In this document: positions 46,304 through 58,138 of the stretch, one piece after another
Position numbering within the stretch: position 1 is the stretch's first letter
How the letters are laid out: each line of letters begins with the position of its first letter
Origin: Nannochloris sp. 'desiccata'
Taxonomy: Eukaryota; Chlorophyta; Trebouxiophyceae; Chlorellales; Chlorellaceae
Assembly (NCBI GenBank): GCA_019044685.2
Contig: JAGTXX020000017.1
Location: 496,001 to 560,000, forward strand
DNA: 64,000 bases
Direction of reading: 5' to 3'
The notes under the pieces: model-generated
The model's input: only the letters and a program-made list of their open reading frames with translations
Told to the model about the DNA's origin: nothing
The model's database searches: none
Position numbers and translations under genes: made by a program

Positions 46304-47278
46304 TTAAGCAGCTGCTACTGATGCTGGTGCTGGTCCCTTACCTTCCAACTCTTCTTTCAGCCCCGTAGCTTCTTTGATTACATCTCTCTGTTGCCTTGGT
46401 TGCTGTTGCCTCCACCTCCCTATATTAGCGCCGCCGCGTTGATATCTATTGTTTTGTTGATTAGGGTTATATCGCCAATCAGTCAAGACCACATTTGTTC
46501 TACTAGCATTCATTTGCGTTACTTTAAAGTCTTGTAACTCTCCAATTTTTCGTGTAGTTGCCCGTGTAGCTACACTATTTGGTAAGAAACATACTAAGCC
46601 AGCAACCCCAACAGAATACCCACCAGCTACATTGTTTAAAATTCTTCCCTTTACCGGCTTTCCATCTTGCATTCGGTCTTGTAATTCTTTCCAAACAGCT
46701 CTGACTCTTCTTCTAACTGCTGCTTGTTGTCCACTGACCAACATATCACCTTCGGGGGTCTCTTCATGCTCTAAATACACTTGAACGATGTCTCCAGCGA
46801 GGATCTCCCCCGGTGTTCGTGGAGACCCGTCAGTGCTCGGCATTTGTTCCAAGATACATTCAGGTGTGATGTCTGTAACTGCAATTTTAGCCATTTTAAC
46901 ACCGGTATCTAATGTTATTTTCTTACGGTCGACTTCTAATACGCGTGCTTTGATCATATGACCACCAGAGACCTTCATACTAGAGTTGTGGAGACGGAAA
47001 AGTTCGAGGGCAGAGTCTATTTCAGAAGGAGATGCCTTGTAGGCTGAAGGGTGTAGTTGCACAGGGGTACTAAGTGCTTTTTGTATTTGTGCTTCGTGGG
47101 AGGTCTGTGCAGCTGCTGGCGCTAGTGTTGTTGAAGAAGGTTGTTCGGCTACCGCCGTTGCCTCTAAAGCCGTCTGCTGCAAAGATGATGTTGAAAGAGA
47201 AGCTGCCCAGCCTGAACGCAGGGAAATTAGCAGTTCTGGACATGATCTTCTTGCTAAGGATTGCGCTGAACCAAGCAT
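46304..47278 (-). CDS. S1-domain protein, probable nucleus-encoded mitochondrial Rps1
   Basis: A single exon of 324 aa. The N terminus MLGSAQSLARRSCPELLI is Arg/Ser-rich, a mitochondrial-type presequence. A first S1-like segment runs from about residue 95 (IKARVLEVDRKKITLDTGVK) and a second from about 205 (VKGRILNNVAGGYSVGVAGL). GGYSVGVAGLVCFLPNSVA and the following VTQMNASRTNVVLTD match the IxNxVxGGYxVxIxGxxAFLPxS ... MNxxRxNIVVS wording of mitochondrial Rps1. In many plants and protists this gene is in the mitochondrial DNA, so this would be a transferred copy. It is divergent from TAF7 across 237 bp. Confidence 0.78.
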   Translation of the reverse strand: MLGSAQSLARRSCPELLISLRSGWAASLSTSSLQQTALEATAVAEQPSSTTLAPAAAQTSHEAQIQKALSTPVQLHPSAYKASPSEIDSALELFRLHNSSMKVSGGHMIKARVLEVDRKKITLDTGVKMAKIAVTDITPECILEQMPSTDGSPRTPGEILAGDIVQVYLEHEETPEGDMLVSGQQAAVRRRVRAVWKELQDRMQDGKPVKGRILNNVAGGYSVGVAGLVCFLPNSVATRATTRKIGELQDFKVTQMNASRTNVVLTDWRYNPNQQNNRYQRGGANIGRWRQQQPRQQRDVIKEATGLKEELEGKGPAPASVAAA

Positions 47279-47515
47279 CGTATCTTTAATTATTCAATGA
47301 TTAAGTAACTTCAAATGATTGGAAAAATTAAAGGTGTTTGTGACTCAGAATGGCTTGATCCTGCAGGTTAATGTTCATCATACAACAATACAAATTGATA
47401 ATACGCGTGGGCGTTTATTCGCCTTCTATTAGGAGCTTGATTGACCCAGACAAATGTTCAATCTATTTTCCTCGAGCTTGTCGCTGAAAAATAGCATTAA
47501 ATTAATTTTCATGTA
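47279..47515. promoter_or_regulatory. Divergent promoter region, Rps1-like / TAF7
   Basis: 237 bp between start codons of two opposite genes. It must hold both core promoters. Confidence 0.5.
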
Positions 47516-48273
47516 ATGGCAACAAATAAGAAACACAATAGATTCGTGGCAGAGGAGCCTTACATCCTACGTATAAGAGATCCTGAGCTTGCACAACAAA
47601 TTCGATCAACTTTGCAAAATGAAGGAGAAGCAGCAAAAAGAAAACTAGAAATTATATTTGATGGTACGTAAATTTAGTGTAGATCACAATTCTAGTGCGA
47701 TTTGGGCTTCAGTCTTGTTCCCATTACAAACGTCTTGATTTGATCACTTTTTCACCGCCAAGTAATTGTGCAGACAGCAACGTCGCTGGTGTCCTCCGCT
47801 TTGAAGGCACAGACTATCAGCTTACGATACTCAATTTACCCACTATAGCAGAGTGTTACAAGACGTATGATGACGTAAATTTAGTTAAAACTGGCGATAT
47901 AGGCCAAGTTTTAGTAGTTGGCCCGTGCTTGGAAGAAGAATGTAGAGTTGGTGAAATTATAGACGGAGTGACGCCTCCTATGAGAAATGCACGTGAAAGA
48001 GTTTTTAGAAAACCGATAGATGTACCGAAAGGGATGGTAGCTCAGGTGGAAAGCCAGATTCTAGATATCCTAAACGTAAGTTTAGGCGACAATTATAAAC
48101 GTTATTATTATTATCTTGGCTGCCTGCTTTTCGCAGTTAATTTTTTTGTTAAGGATTTATATTTCTGTCTTTTGCAGGGAGGTGCTCCTCAAAACTACAA
48201 ATTTATAGATCACGAGGAGGTATGGCAGATCAATCCAGCAACAGGGAAAGGGTTCTGGGCACCAGCAAAATGA
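47516..48273 (+). CDS. TAF7: TFIID subunit 7
   Basis: Exons are 47516-47663, 47774-48075 and 48178-48273 (181 aa); phases fit. The TAFII55 domain is nearly the whole protein: FVAEEPYILRIRDPELAQQI, GVLRFEGTDYQLTILNLPTI, KTYDDVNLVKTGDIGQVLVV, then GVTPPMRNARERVFRKP, the conserved G(I/V)TxPMxNxRxRRFR signature. The C-terminal Leu-rich extension and acidic tail of animal TAF7 are absent, so this is a minimal form. TAF7 contacts TAF1 and restrains its activity until transcription starts. Confidence 0.93.
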
Positions 48274-48469
48274 GACGAGACTTTTCACCGGAAAAAGAAA
48301 ACTTTGTATCCCTCCTGCTGCGATTTAGGTCAAATATAATGTGTCTACTTACTTACATGAATGAATCGTTTAACAGTCAAGTATGATGAATGAAATTTAC
48401 CAAAATGTAGTTCAAAATTTGGATATACTGGGAATAAAATGGGTTGTGTGTCCTTTTTGTCGCGTCGGG

Positions 48470-48652
48470 TCACTTTGGAACTTGAGCTGGATGGGTGCTC
48501 CTATTTGCGTGCTTCATTTGCTCTCTCTTTTCTTTGTCTGATGCTATTTTGTCGTCCCGTTTCTTCTTCTCGTCTTTCCGCTTGTCTTCAGCTTTTTTCG
48601 CTGCCTTGACTCGATCTCTTGATAGAGAATCAATCACGACACCATGCACCAT
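48470..48652 (-). CDS. Small highly charged helical protein, 60 aa
   Basis: Single ORF MVHGVVIDSLSRDRVKAAKK... with about 40% Lys/Arg/Asp/Glu, predicted as one long helix and followed by a short STHPAQVPK tail. No family recognised. It sits between two plus-strand genes with about 200 bp on its 3' side. Its regular codon structure and good ATG context argue for a gene, but chance cannot be excluded at this length. Confidence 0.4.
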   Translation of the reverse strand: MVHGVVIDSLSRDRVKAAKKAEDKRKDEKKKRDDKIASDKEKREQMKHANRSTHPAQVPK

Positions 48653-48790
48653 TCTCCTTTTGAGGGCTATAAACTGACTTCAAAATCAACTGAAAATGAA
48701 TAAGAGTGCAAGCATGCAACGGTTTTGGCCGCTTTTAAGGAATTTGGAAATATAATTTAAATAGTTTCGCCAGTCGTCTTGAAGTAACAT

Positions 48791-49857
48791 ATGTCCTTAA
48801 TAGACATAAAAATTATTTTTACCAACCTTATAGATACCATGAATATTAATCTGACAATGCGACATGGCTGCGTTTCGGAATACATGCATAATAATCCCAA
48901 GTTGAATCTAAAATGCCATAGCTCTGTATCCTTTAAGCTCTCCTCCCCTAGACAGCTGCTTTCTACTATGTCAAGAATGGATAGATCTAAAACTGGTTTA
49001 AATCACTGGTGGCAGCATAATAGATTTACAATTGCAAGGGCTACTCTAACATCTGAGCTCCCGCCTCCAGAGTCGGACGACAACCAAAAAGAGGAACGGA
49101 ATCCTCTTTTCACTGGCCCTAACCCAACAATCATCCTCGCTGGGTTTTATTTAGAAGAACTCCCTGCTATTCGCCAGCTTTTAGATGCTGCAGGGGGTCA
49201 TAATATCACTCTAGTGCCCTCGATGCCGTGGCTATTAGACCTCCCCTTGCATCGAGCATTAGCGGAAGGGGAGCCTCAATGGGACCAACCAATGCCGCAA
49301 ACGTGGGTACAAGGTGGAGGATGGGGACAAAGAAGAGTCGCTTTATTCAATGACATTGCGTAAGGAAAAATCATTTTGTTAAAGAAAAAAAAAGAAAAAA
49401 TCTCTTGTCTTTTAAAAATTGGGGAGAGCAGAATCTGTCGCCATTGTTCAACCAAGTAATTTTTATCTAAACTTTCTGCAGATCTTTGGCTCAAGGAACT
49501 ATCCTGACGATGTTTGAATCTAGTCCAGTAGGTAAAGTATGCGCCCTTGCCACCACAGAAGATGACATGGAGGCTGATTTGGGTGACGTCTTGGCCAAAG
49601 CAACCGATGCTGCATGTTTAGAAAAAGAGCCAACAATGGACTTTGTAGAATCAATGGAAGCTTTGCCTCCTATAGAAACTGTAATGGGGGATACCGTGCA
49701 GCAATTAAAACGAGATAAAGCTGGAATTTTCGAAGAAAATGATACTGAAAAAGAAGAACTTGGTGGTATGAGTGGGCGTCGAGGTGACGGTGACGGTTTC
49801 AAAAGCATGGATGATGATGTTATTGATAAGATTGCAGCTGAATTCTTAAATAATTGA
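48791..49857 (+). CDS. DUF3783-like protein of unknown function
   Basis: Exons are 48791-49359 and 49482-49857 (314 aa). The intron (GTAAGG donor, TCTGCAG acceptor) restores an Ala codon. The start chosen is the first Met; later Met codons at about residues 17-22 are alternatives. The conserved part begins near residue 110: PTIILAGFYLEELPAIRQLL, then ITLVPSMPWLLDLPLHRALA and FNDIASLAQGTILTMFES. This resembles the short DUF3783 domain found in plants and cyanobacteria. The C terminus is acidic. No catalytic residues are evident. Confidence 0.65.
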
Positions 49858-50287
49858 TTAAATTTTTCCTTTTACAATCTCGTTACTTGTGCATAGTGTA
49901 ATTATATGAATTGCTGAATTGAGAAAAGGGAAGTAGTAGGTACATTTCTAAAAAAAGAAAGGGAAAGGAGAGAAGAAGAATGAAATTTTTTCAAAAAATG
50001 ATTTTTCACTCCCGCTCCCTCTTTCCCCCCTTCTCATTGGAAGATACACGTCAAGAAGGATAGAAAGAGAAGCCTTATTAGGGAATAGAAACAAAATGAG
50101 AGAAGGAACGTCAAAAATTTAATCGAAATGCTGTGTTAGCAGATGCCTAAAGAGAGAAATCCATTGCACGAATGAAACAAAAAGCCAGAGGGAAAAAAAA
50201 AAAAAGGACAAAGCACAGGGTGAGCAAATCTTCTCATTTTTTTTTTTTTAACTAAATTAACCTAAGTATTATTCTTTTTTAATACAC
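49858..50287. other. Convergent 3' region, purine-rich
   Basis: GAAAGG-rich and poly-A/T tracts between the DUF3783-like and SGAT genes. No gene. Confidence 0.6.
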
Positions 50288-51900
50288 CTAAAGAAGGGTC
50301 TCTCTGGTAGGAATAGGCTTTGCTGTCTGTCTCCAGTACTCGGTGGCTTTAGAAATACCGCTGCCAATGGTAATAGGCACTCCAGCATCCTTCAATACCA
50401 TCTCTACACCGCACAAGGCACCCCCCAACATGAGCTCATCCATGTTACCAAGATGTCCAATGCGGAACACCTTACCCTTGACCTTATCTAAACCAATACC
50501 AAGAGATAAGTTATATTTTCCGTAAGCAATATCCACAATCTTTTGTGAATCGATTCCTTCGGGCACTTCAACGACAGTGAGGGAATCTGAATACCAACGA
50601 GGGTCCTTGCAAAGGAGTTTTAAGCCCCAGCCTTCAACTGCTTTACGGGTACCTTCAGCCAAACGATGATGTCTTGCTGCTACAGCTGTCATGCCACCTT
50701 CCTCACGCATCATCTTCAGAGATTCCCGGAGTCCGTATAACATTTGAGTTTCCGGGGTGTAGGGAACATTCCCACTGGGGTTAGTACGGAGCATATCTGC
50801 CCAGTCAAAGTAGCACCGTTTAGAAATTGCAGTTTTGGAGGCTTCAATAGCTTTATCAGAAACGCAGATCACGGCAAGACCAGTAGGAAGAGAAAGAGCC
50901 TTCTGAGAACCGGTGACGGCAACATCAACACGCCACTTGTCGAATTGGAAATCAAGCGCACCGATGGAGGAGACACCATCCACCAAAAGAAGAGCAGGAT
51001 GGGATTTAGAATCCATAGTCTTACGGACTTCACCGATGTCGGAGGTTACTCCGGTGGTAGTTTCATTGTGTACTACACAGACGGCTTTAATTTTCTTTTC
51101 AGTATCTTTGGCGAGGACCTCAGCGAGTTTCTCTTCATCAGCACCATCTCCCCAACGGCAGTCAATGACCTCAACTTCAAGACCCATGCGCTGCATCATG
51201 TCAATCCAGAGGTGAGAGAACATACCATAACGGAAAGTAACAACCTTGTCACCGGGTGAGAGCGTGTTGGTCAAAGCAGACTCCCAGCCACCTGTACCGG
51301 TACCAGGATAGAAGATAGGGGTCCCAGCAGTGGTGTTAAAGATCATCTTGGACTCTTCCAGGGATTTCTTGTAGAAATCAGCAAACCAGGCGTCTCTGTG
51401 GTTTTGTCCACCGACGTGCATTGCGCGGATAACATTCTCATGGATGTTGACAGGGCCTGTAGGAAAGAATGAGGATTGATACGGTTGTTAGAAGGTGTTC
51501 CTAAATTATTTTAATAGATAATAGCTGTGTAAAAAGAATGGAAATCGAGGTTCAACGCAAGACAGAAATCTACTACTACTACCCCAGAGGTTTGCGATCT
51601 GTGGGGTGTGGGGTGTCTGAGCAAGCGAGTTGAGGGTCTAGATTGGATCTTACCTGGCACAAAGAGATGGTTGCGTCCAGCAGGAACGTGGGAGAATGCA
51701 GGGCGTAAGTTGGGTACTTCGGATACAACCTACATTTTTTCAAAGGAGAATTTTAAGGCGATTAGCTAACACATTGGCACTCTAGGCTGGTCTATAAACA
51801 GTGAAAAATCTTCGATTCTCACATCGTCAGCAAAAGCGGGCATAGAGCTCCAAGCACGTTGGAGCAAAGACCTCTTGCGTAATGCTCTTGAGGCCAACAT
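50288..51900 (-). CDS. SGAT: Serine:glyoxylate aminotransferase, mitochondrial form
   Basis: Exons are 51900-51823, 51729-51654 and 51456-50288 (440 aa); phases fit and splicing assembles the family start LFVPGPVNIHENVIRAM. It is a class V PLP aminotransferase: GTGGWESALTNTLSPGD, VHNETTTGVTSDI, LLVDGVSSIGALDFQFDKW and the PLP lysine in VTGSQKALSLPTGLA. LSLGIGLDKVKGKVFRIGHL is diagnostic of plant-type SGAT. It transfers the amino group of serine to glyoxylate, giving hydroxypyruvate and glycine. The N terminus (MLASRALRKRSLLQRAWSSM) is Arg-rich and acid-free, a mitochondrial presequence. The C terminus (PTRETLL) is not a PTS1, whereas the plant enzyme ends in SRI. It is divergent from glycolate dehydrogenase. 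Confidence 0.96.
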
Positions 51901-52155
51901 CTTCTGTTATTAAGCTTTTCTTAAAGGTGACCCGTACTGATGCTTTGCAAATAAGAATAAAGCTGCAGAATAAATCAATTAAATTAGCTGATCTGCACTG
52001 AAATGCGCACGTTCATCAAGTTCACCCATTCACTTTTGGACTCGACTTTCTAAATCGCTCATATGGCATTGTAGGAGGATTTATGAGGTGGTGGGGTAGG
52101 CATTTGAGCTCAAATTTTTATCAGTTCACATATCAATAACCTCTACTAACTGGTC
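51901..52155. promoter_or_regulatory. Divergent 255-bp promoter between SGAT and glycolate dehydrogenase
   Basis: The two ATGs, for consecutive photorespiratory enzymes, are only 255 bp apart and face away from each other. Co-expression from a shared bidirectional promoter is inferred. No known motif is claimed. Confidence 0.6.
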
Positions 52156-55100
52156 ATGAAGCGTCGCGCGGCCTCCCTCCTGGGAGGCAGGCTTCGCGGA
52201 CTGGTGGCATCGGCCGAAGAGAATACTTTGCCTAGCTTGGCTTCAGGGTTCGTTGGGGCCCGTGCGCCAGCTGTCCAGCGCAATTTACCTTCCTCGATGT
52301 CTCAGATCCGGGCAGCAGCTCTCCCTGCACAACAAGTGGCTACCAAACTCCAACCCGATGTGCTTCCTCTCACCCACACGGATGAAGTCGGTGCTATTTC
52401 TATCGTAGAACCTCACGAAAAAGACTTTGTTCCCAAGGAATGGGAGAATGTTGATGGTAGACGCATTGAGGACGGCCGTTATGCAGCATTTATCCAAGAT
52501 GTTTCAAGTGAGTTTTGTGGCCACCGCCATTGATCTTGTCCTGGGCTGATCTGTTCAACTTAAATTAAACCAGATGACCTTTGTTTTCCACTCATTCTAC
52601 TTATTAAAACCATCCAAATCTGTCTATACCCTCTAATTTCTGATCCATAGAGAAATTTACTAACCAATTTTTATTTTCTTCAATCCCCTACAGGCTTCAT
52701 TCCCAAGGCCCGTCAGTTCACTGACCCTGTTCGTACCTTTGCCTACGGAACTGATGCTTCTTTCTACAGACTCAACCCCAAACTGGTCTTGAAAATCACC
52801 AGCGAAGAAGAGATCCAAAAGATTCTCCCTATCGCTGAGAAGCATGGTGTCCCTGTAACCTTCCGTGCCGCTGGCACCTCCCTTTCTGGGCAGGCTCTCA
52901 CCGACTCTGTGCTCTTAAAAATCAGTCACACTGGTAAAAACAACTTCAGAAACTACACTGTCCACGGTGATGGCTCTATGATTACAGTTGAGCCTGGTCT
53001 CATCGGCGGTGAAGTCAACCGCATTCTTGCCAATCACAAGCACAAGCACAACCACCCTGTTCAATACAAAATTGGACCTGACCCTGCTTCTATTGATTCC
53101 TGCATGATTGGTGGCATCGTTAATAACAACTCTTCTGGTATGTGCTGCGGTGTCAGTCAAAATACGTACCACACCTTGAAGGATATTCGTATCGTTCTTG
53201 CAGATGGTAGTATCCTGGACACTGCTGACGAGGGATCACGTGCTGCGTTCCTTAAAAATCATGCGGAGCTTGTCAAAGGTGTGGTTGACCTAGCCAAGAG
53301 GGTTCAAGCTGATAAACAATTAGCTTCTTTGATTCGTCGTAAATTCTCCATCAAGTGCACCACTGGATATTCTTTAAATGCCCTTGTAGACTTCCCTGTT
53401 GACGATCCTATCGAGATTGTGAAGCGTTTGATTATTGGTAGTGAAGGTACTCTTGGTTTCGTCTCTCAAGTGACCTACAACACAGTCCCTGAATGGCCAA
53501 ACAAGGCGTCTGCCTTTGTTCTATTCCCCGACATCATGTCTGCTTGCAAAGCAGCTGCTGTGCTTCGTCACGAAACTGCAGTTGATGCGGTAGAGTTATT
53601 TGATCGTGCTGCATTACGAGAATTCGAAGCTGATGAAAAAATGTCTACTTTAGTGCCAGACATCAAGGGCTGTGGCCCAATGGCGGCGGCTTTGTTGATT
53701 GAATGTCGCGGACAAACTTCTGAAGACTTGCACGCTCGTCTTGGCGAGATCCATTCCACCTTGCGTGCCTCCAATTTCCCGTATGGCCCTGACGTTGGTG
53801 TTGTCAAGGATCTTGATGACTATGCCTTCACCCACAACGATAAAGAAGCAAAGGTTTATTGGGACGCACGCAAAGGCTTAATTCCCATCGTTGGTGGAGC
53901 TCGTGAGGCTGGAACTACCATGCTTTTGGAAGATGTCGCTTGCCCTACTGACCGTCTGGGTGAGATGACTGTAGACTTGATTGAAATGTTCCAGAAGTTT
54001 GAATATCACGATGCATCATGCTTTGGTCACGCTTTGGAAGGAAATTTACACTTGGTCTTTTCTCAAGGATTCCGTACTCCTGAAGAAGTGAAACGATTCC
54101 AAGATATGATGGATGAAATGTGCTACATCGTCGCGGTGAAACACGGTGGTTCTTTGAAAGGTGAGCACGGCACTGGTCGTAACATGGCGCCCTATGTTGA
54201 GATGGAATGGGGTACCAAGGCAACCGAATTAATGTGGGAATTGAAAGGATTATTTGATCCAAGTAACATCCTCAACCCTGGTGTCATCTTAAACAAAGAT
54301 CCTATGGTCCACGTCAAACACTTGAAACCCTCCCCCACGGCGTCTCCTTTGGTAAATCGTTGTATCGAGTGCGGTTTCTGCGAAAGCAACTGTCCTTCCA
54401 AAGATTTGACTATCACTCCTCGTCAGCGTATTGCTGTGTACAAAGAAATTTACCGTCTCAAAGAAATGGAAGCTCGTACCCCTCAACAAGAAGCTCGTCT
54501 CGCTGAAATGTCTGCCATTTATGAATATGACGGTCAAGACACGTGTGCTGCTGACGGGATGTGCCAAGAGAAATGCCCTGTCAAAATTAACACTGGAGAG
54601 TTAATCAAACAAATCCGTAGTGAAGATATGGAAAAGATGCCTCGTGCTTCTGCTGTAGCCGATGCCATTGCCAACAACTTTTCATCAGTCGCCTGGGTAA
54701 TGAATAAAGCCTTGAATGTAGTGTCTGCTGCGCATGCTGTGATTGGAACTACCCCTATTCAAGCGATTTCTACTGCGTTAAATAGAGTATCTAATCATAT
54801 GATCCCTGAATGGAACCCCTACATGCCTAAAGGTGCATCTAAACTGGATTTAAACCCTGCCGCACCTGTCACCGCTACAAATTCTGAAACCCGTAGTATC
54901 CCTCGCAAGGTCGTCTACGCCCCTGCATGCGTTACCCGTATCATGGGACCTTCCCGTGGTGATGATCAGCAAGCCAGTGTCCACGAAAAGTTACTTTCCT
55001 TGTTCAATAAAGCAGGGTACGAGGTCATCTACCCCGAGGGCTTGTCCAACACATGCTGTGGGATGATGTTCAATAGTCGTGGCTTCAAGGATGCTGCTGC

Positions 55101-55626
55101 AAAGAAGGGTACCGAACTTGAGTCTGCTCTTATGAAGGCTTCGGAAGGTGGTAAGTATCCCATTGTTGTGGATACATCCCCATGTTTATCTCAAATCAAG
55201 GCAAGTCTCAGCGACCCCGCTCTTCGGTTTTCTTTATATGAGCCTGTCGAGTTCATTCGCCACTTCTTGGCAGATAAACTCGAGTTCACGAAAGTGAAAG
55301 ATTCTGTAGCTGTCCACGTGCCTTGCTCTTCCAAGAAAATGGGTATTGAAGAATCTTTCCTCAAGGTTGCCTCAATGTGTGCAGAGGAAGTGGTGCCTTC
55401 GAATATTCCATGCTGTGGTATGGCTGGTGATCGTGGAATGAGATACCCCGAGTTAACTGGATCTTCTTTACAACATTTGAATGTGGCCGGGTGCTCCGAT
55501 GGGTACTCTACCTCCCGTACTTGTGAAATGTCTTTGAGTAATCACTCTGGTATTAATTTTAGAGGTCTAGTGTATTTGGTCGACGAAGCCACAAAAGCGA
55601 AAGCATCTGAACAGCAACAACAGTAA
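52156..55626 (+). CDS. GYD1: Mitochondrial glycolate dehydrogenase (D-LDH-type FAD + Fe-S fusion)
   Basis: Exons are 52156-52507 and 52694-55626 (1094 aa, close to the length of the Chlamydomonas enzyme). It begins with MKRRAASLLGGRLRGL, a mitochondrial presequence. The FAD-binding domain (FAD_binding_4) has TFRAAGTSLSGQALTD, IGPDPASIDSCMIGGIVNNN and later GEHGTGRNMAPYVEMEW. Two [4Fe-4S] sites follow: RCIECGFCESNCPSK and DTCAADGMCQEKCPVKI. Then two CCG cysteine-rich domains (CCGMMFNSRGF; PCCGMAGDRGMRYPEL) as in GlcF. Bacterial GlcD and GlcF halves are thus one polypeptide. It oxidises glycolate to glyoxylate, passing electrons to ubiquinone rather than O2. Some homologues prefer D-lactate, so substrate choice is inferred from the SGAT/HPR neighbours. 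Confidence 0.9.
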
Positions 55627-56247
55627 CTTGACTGCGTTCAGTACCATTAGGAAAGATAATAGTAATAATAAAAGAGAAGATCAAGGGGAAAGTTTGCATT
55701 TGTTTGTTTGAAAGTAGGCATTTGAAAACTGCCTCTCTTGTCTTGTTGGTTTATTTCATAGGCGTCTCTCTTTTTTTATCTGGGCGTTGCTTTTTGTGAT
55801 GTTTTTTTTTTATTCTTTCCTCCCCTTTTTCATTTTCCCAATTCTCTTTTTCCAACCTTGGAGAGTTACCTGATTGAATGATTAATTGATTTGATCATTT
55901 CATCCCAACTTTGTACCTTTTCTTTCCGAATAATATTAAATGATTTCAAATTTCAACTCTGTACGGCACCCCCGAATTTTTATCTAAACGAAATCAATCT
56001 TTATTCCTCCTAACGAAGTCCCCTTTTCCTTTCTTTCTTTCCATTTCATAAATTTCACGCAACGATTTACTACTACTAATACTAAGTACTATGAGTATCT
56101 AATTGATTCAAGGACACCTCTGTAAATAAAAATATAATAATTATGATAAAAGTATACTGCTTGTCGAAAAAGGTAAATACCGTCAAGAAAATATATAATT
56201 GGTGGCTATAAAGTGCAAAGTTTTCTACTCTATCTATTGCTGTCTCT
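55627..56247. other. Convergent 3' region
   Basis: T-rich with TTTTTTTTT and CCTTTTTC runs; the 3' ends of glycolate dehydrogenase and the LOV gene converge here. No gene. Confidence 0.6.
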
Positions 56248-57549
56248 CTATTTCTGCTGTCCTTCACCTGCATTTGTTGGCTTAGCTCCAATGGTCCCAG
56301 GTTCTGCACCAGGTCTATATTGATCTGATAATGAACGTCGTAATCCACTCGTAGCAAGAGAGCGTACTGCTACCCGTACTGCCCCTACGGTACCTTTTTG
56401 CTGTAATATTTGCATTCCTGTCGCTTGAGCAGTAATATGATGGGCATTTCCATCAGTTTCATTGCCAATATCATGGCCATTAGTATCAGTTGCCAGGATT
56501 GCATCCTCTCCAGCGCTACTTGATCGACCACCGCTCCGTCCTTCACCTAATTCTAATTGCACCCCACAATAAAATTTGACCTCTCCGCCAGCATCTCTCA
56601 CCGGAGCTATATGTAAACAATTTTGAAATGGAGTTCCGTCTTTTTTATAATTTAAAATAGACACTGTAAACGCTTTTTTTGCAGCTAATCCTTCTCTAAT
56701 TATTCTTCTAGAATCCGGGTTGGTCTCAGGTCCTTGGAGCATCCGACAGTTTCTACCTAATAGCTCTGCACAGCTATACCCTGTTAACTCTAAAAACCCA
56801 GGGCTACAAAATACCATAGGCAGGTCTGGTAATTTGGGGTCGCACATAACAAAGGCGCCTGCAACAGAGCTCAGACCAGATAACAGTGAGGTCGGGATGC
56901 TTTTATCGGCCCCACATGTTTGACGACAGTTCTGTGCTATTAAATCAGCATTATGCATTATGTCTTGGGCCATTTGTTGGGCTTGTGCAAGCTCTTCTTT
57001 GGCCACGGCCTTGACCGCTTCTTCATTTATTTCTCCTGTACCTACAAACTCTGTAACGTCTACTTGAATGCCAATGTAATACTCAACTACACCAGACAAG
57101 CCTTTGATAGGAGCCAAGGTAAATGCGTTCCAGAATGGCTGCCCGTCTTTGCGGAAGTTCAGTAGGAGGACGCTGATTTGTCGTTCCTCTCTCATTGCTT
57201 CCCTAATTTCCATGATGGCTTGCGGGGAAGTGCCGGGACCCTGTTTAATGGATCAATAAGATGTCAGCAAACGAGAATCGCGGGAAAATGGTGAGAATTC
57301 AAGCTACCCTTTGGGAAGGCTTTGCATCAAAAATCTCGAAACAAATTTGCGATCTCTTTCTCTTACCTGCAAGAATCTGCAATTCTTGTTCAAAGTCTCT
57401 GCTGGGGAATAACCCGTCATCCTGAAAAACCCCTCCGAGGCATAGATAATTGGATTATCGGGCTCGCGAGGGTTACTAATTACGAAATTGAGCGAATATT
57501 GCGAGAAAAACGCGTCTAGGGCAGCTGCTTGAGACTGTAGACTAGCCAT
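56248..57549 (-). CDS. Twin-LOV-domain blue-light photoreceptor, no kinase
   Basis: Exons are 57549-57367 and 57240-56248 (391 aa), phase 0; the intron lies inside LOV1 just after its core motif. LOV1 (about residues 12-125) has LNKNCRFLQ with photoactive Cys57, then FRKDGQPFWNAF. LOV2 (about 185-290) has LLGRNCRMLQG with Cys226, then NYKKDGTPFQNCLHIAPV. The flavin-contact Asn and Gln positions look conserved in both (YYIGIQVDVTE; FYCGVQLELGE). No Ser/Thr kinase, F-box or bZIP is present; the tail is disordered. This matches the plant PAS/LOV (twin LOV protein) layout, whose output works through protein partners. It is divergently paired with hydroxypyruvate reductase. Confidence 0.9.
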
Positions 57550-58138
57550 TGTACTAAATAAGTAACCAAAAGTAATACTGTGAACTTGATTTTGTGCCCG
57601 ACAGCATGTATAGCTGGGAGTGCTGTGACACCTGAGCTCCGCCCGAAAAGGGCCAGAAAGAACTTGGACAGGCTTCAAAAACAGATACCCTGATGGGTAT
57701 TTCCTTGATTAACACTGCAGAGTCTTGTTAGACACGGCTGACAAAAAGAAATCAGTTAATTGAAAAAAACTCGAGAAAAGAAGAAAAAAACTGCTCTGTC
57801 CCGTTGCCGCCTTGAGTCGGCCCGCAAGGCTTGTAAATAGATTGACGAGATAGGAACCTCCTGAGGGTGCTTAGTTGTATTGTGAATGAATACCGATATA
57901 AGCTTGATTATCCTAGGATGTATGTGACAGCTTAGAAAAATTGACTTGATGGTTGCCATAACAAATACACAACTCAACTTGCAAAGCAGGGTCTTCCAAG
58001 TGTTGGAGGATTTGGGTGGAGAAACAGAGACGCACAAGAACTCCCATTTAAGCTGATCGAGGCTCCATTGTGTCATCTAATAGTATTTTATTTAGATTTG
58101 CTTGTGCAGACGTGCAGATATATAATAGATAGTTTGGC
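57550..58138. promoter_or_regulatory. Divergent promoter region, twin-LOV / hydroxypyruvate reductase
   Basis: 589 bp between starts. A minus-strand open stretch (57756-58076) appears to be chance. Shared light-responsive control is a hypothesis. Confidence 0.5.

Noticed and set aside
47349..47372. GGCTTGATCCTGCAGG resembling the 5' end of small-subunit rRNA
   Set aside because: The similarity stops after about 16 bases; no rRNA sequence follows on either strand.
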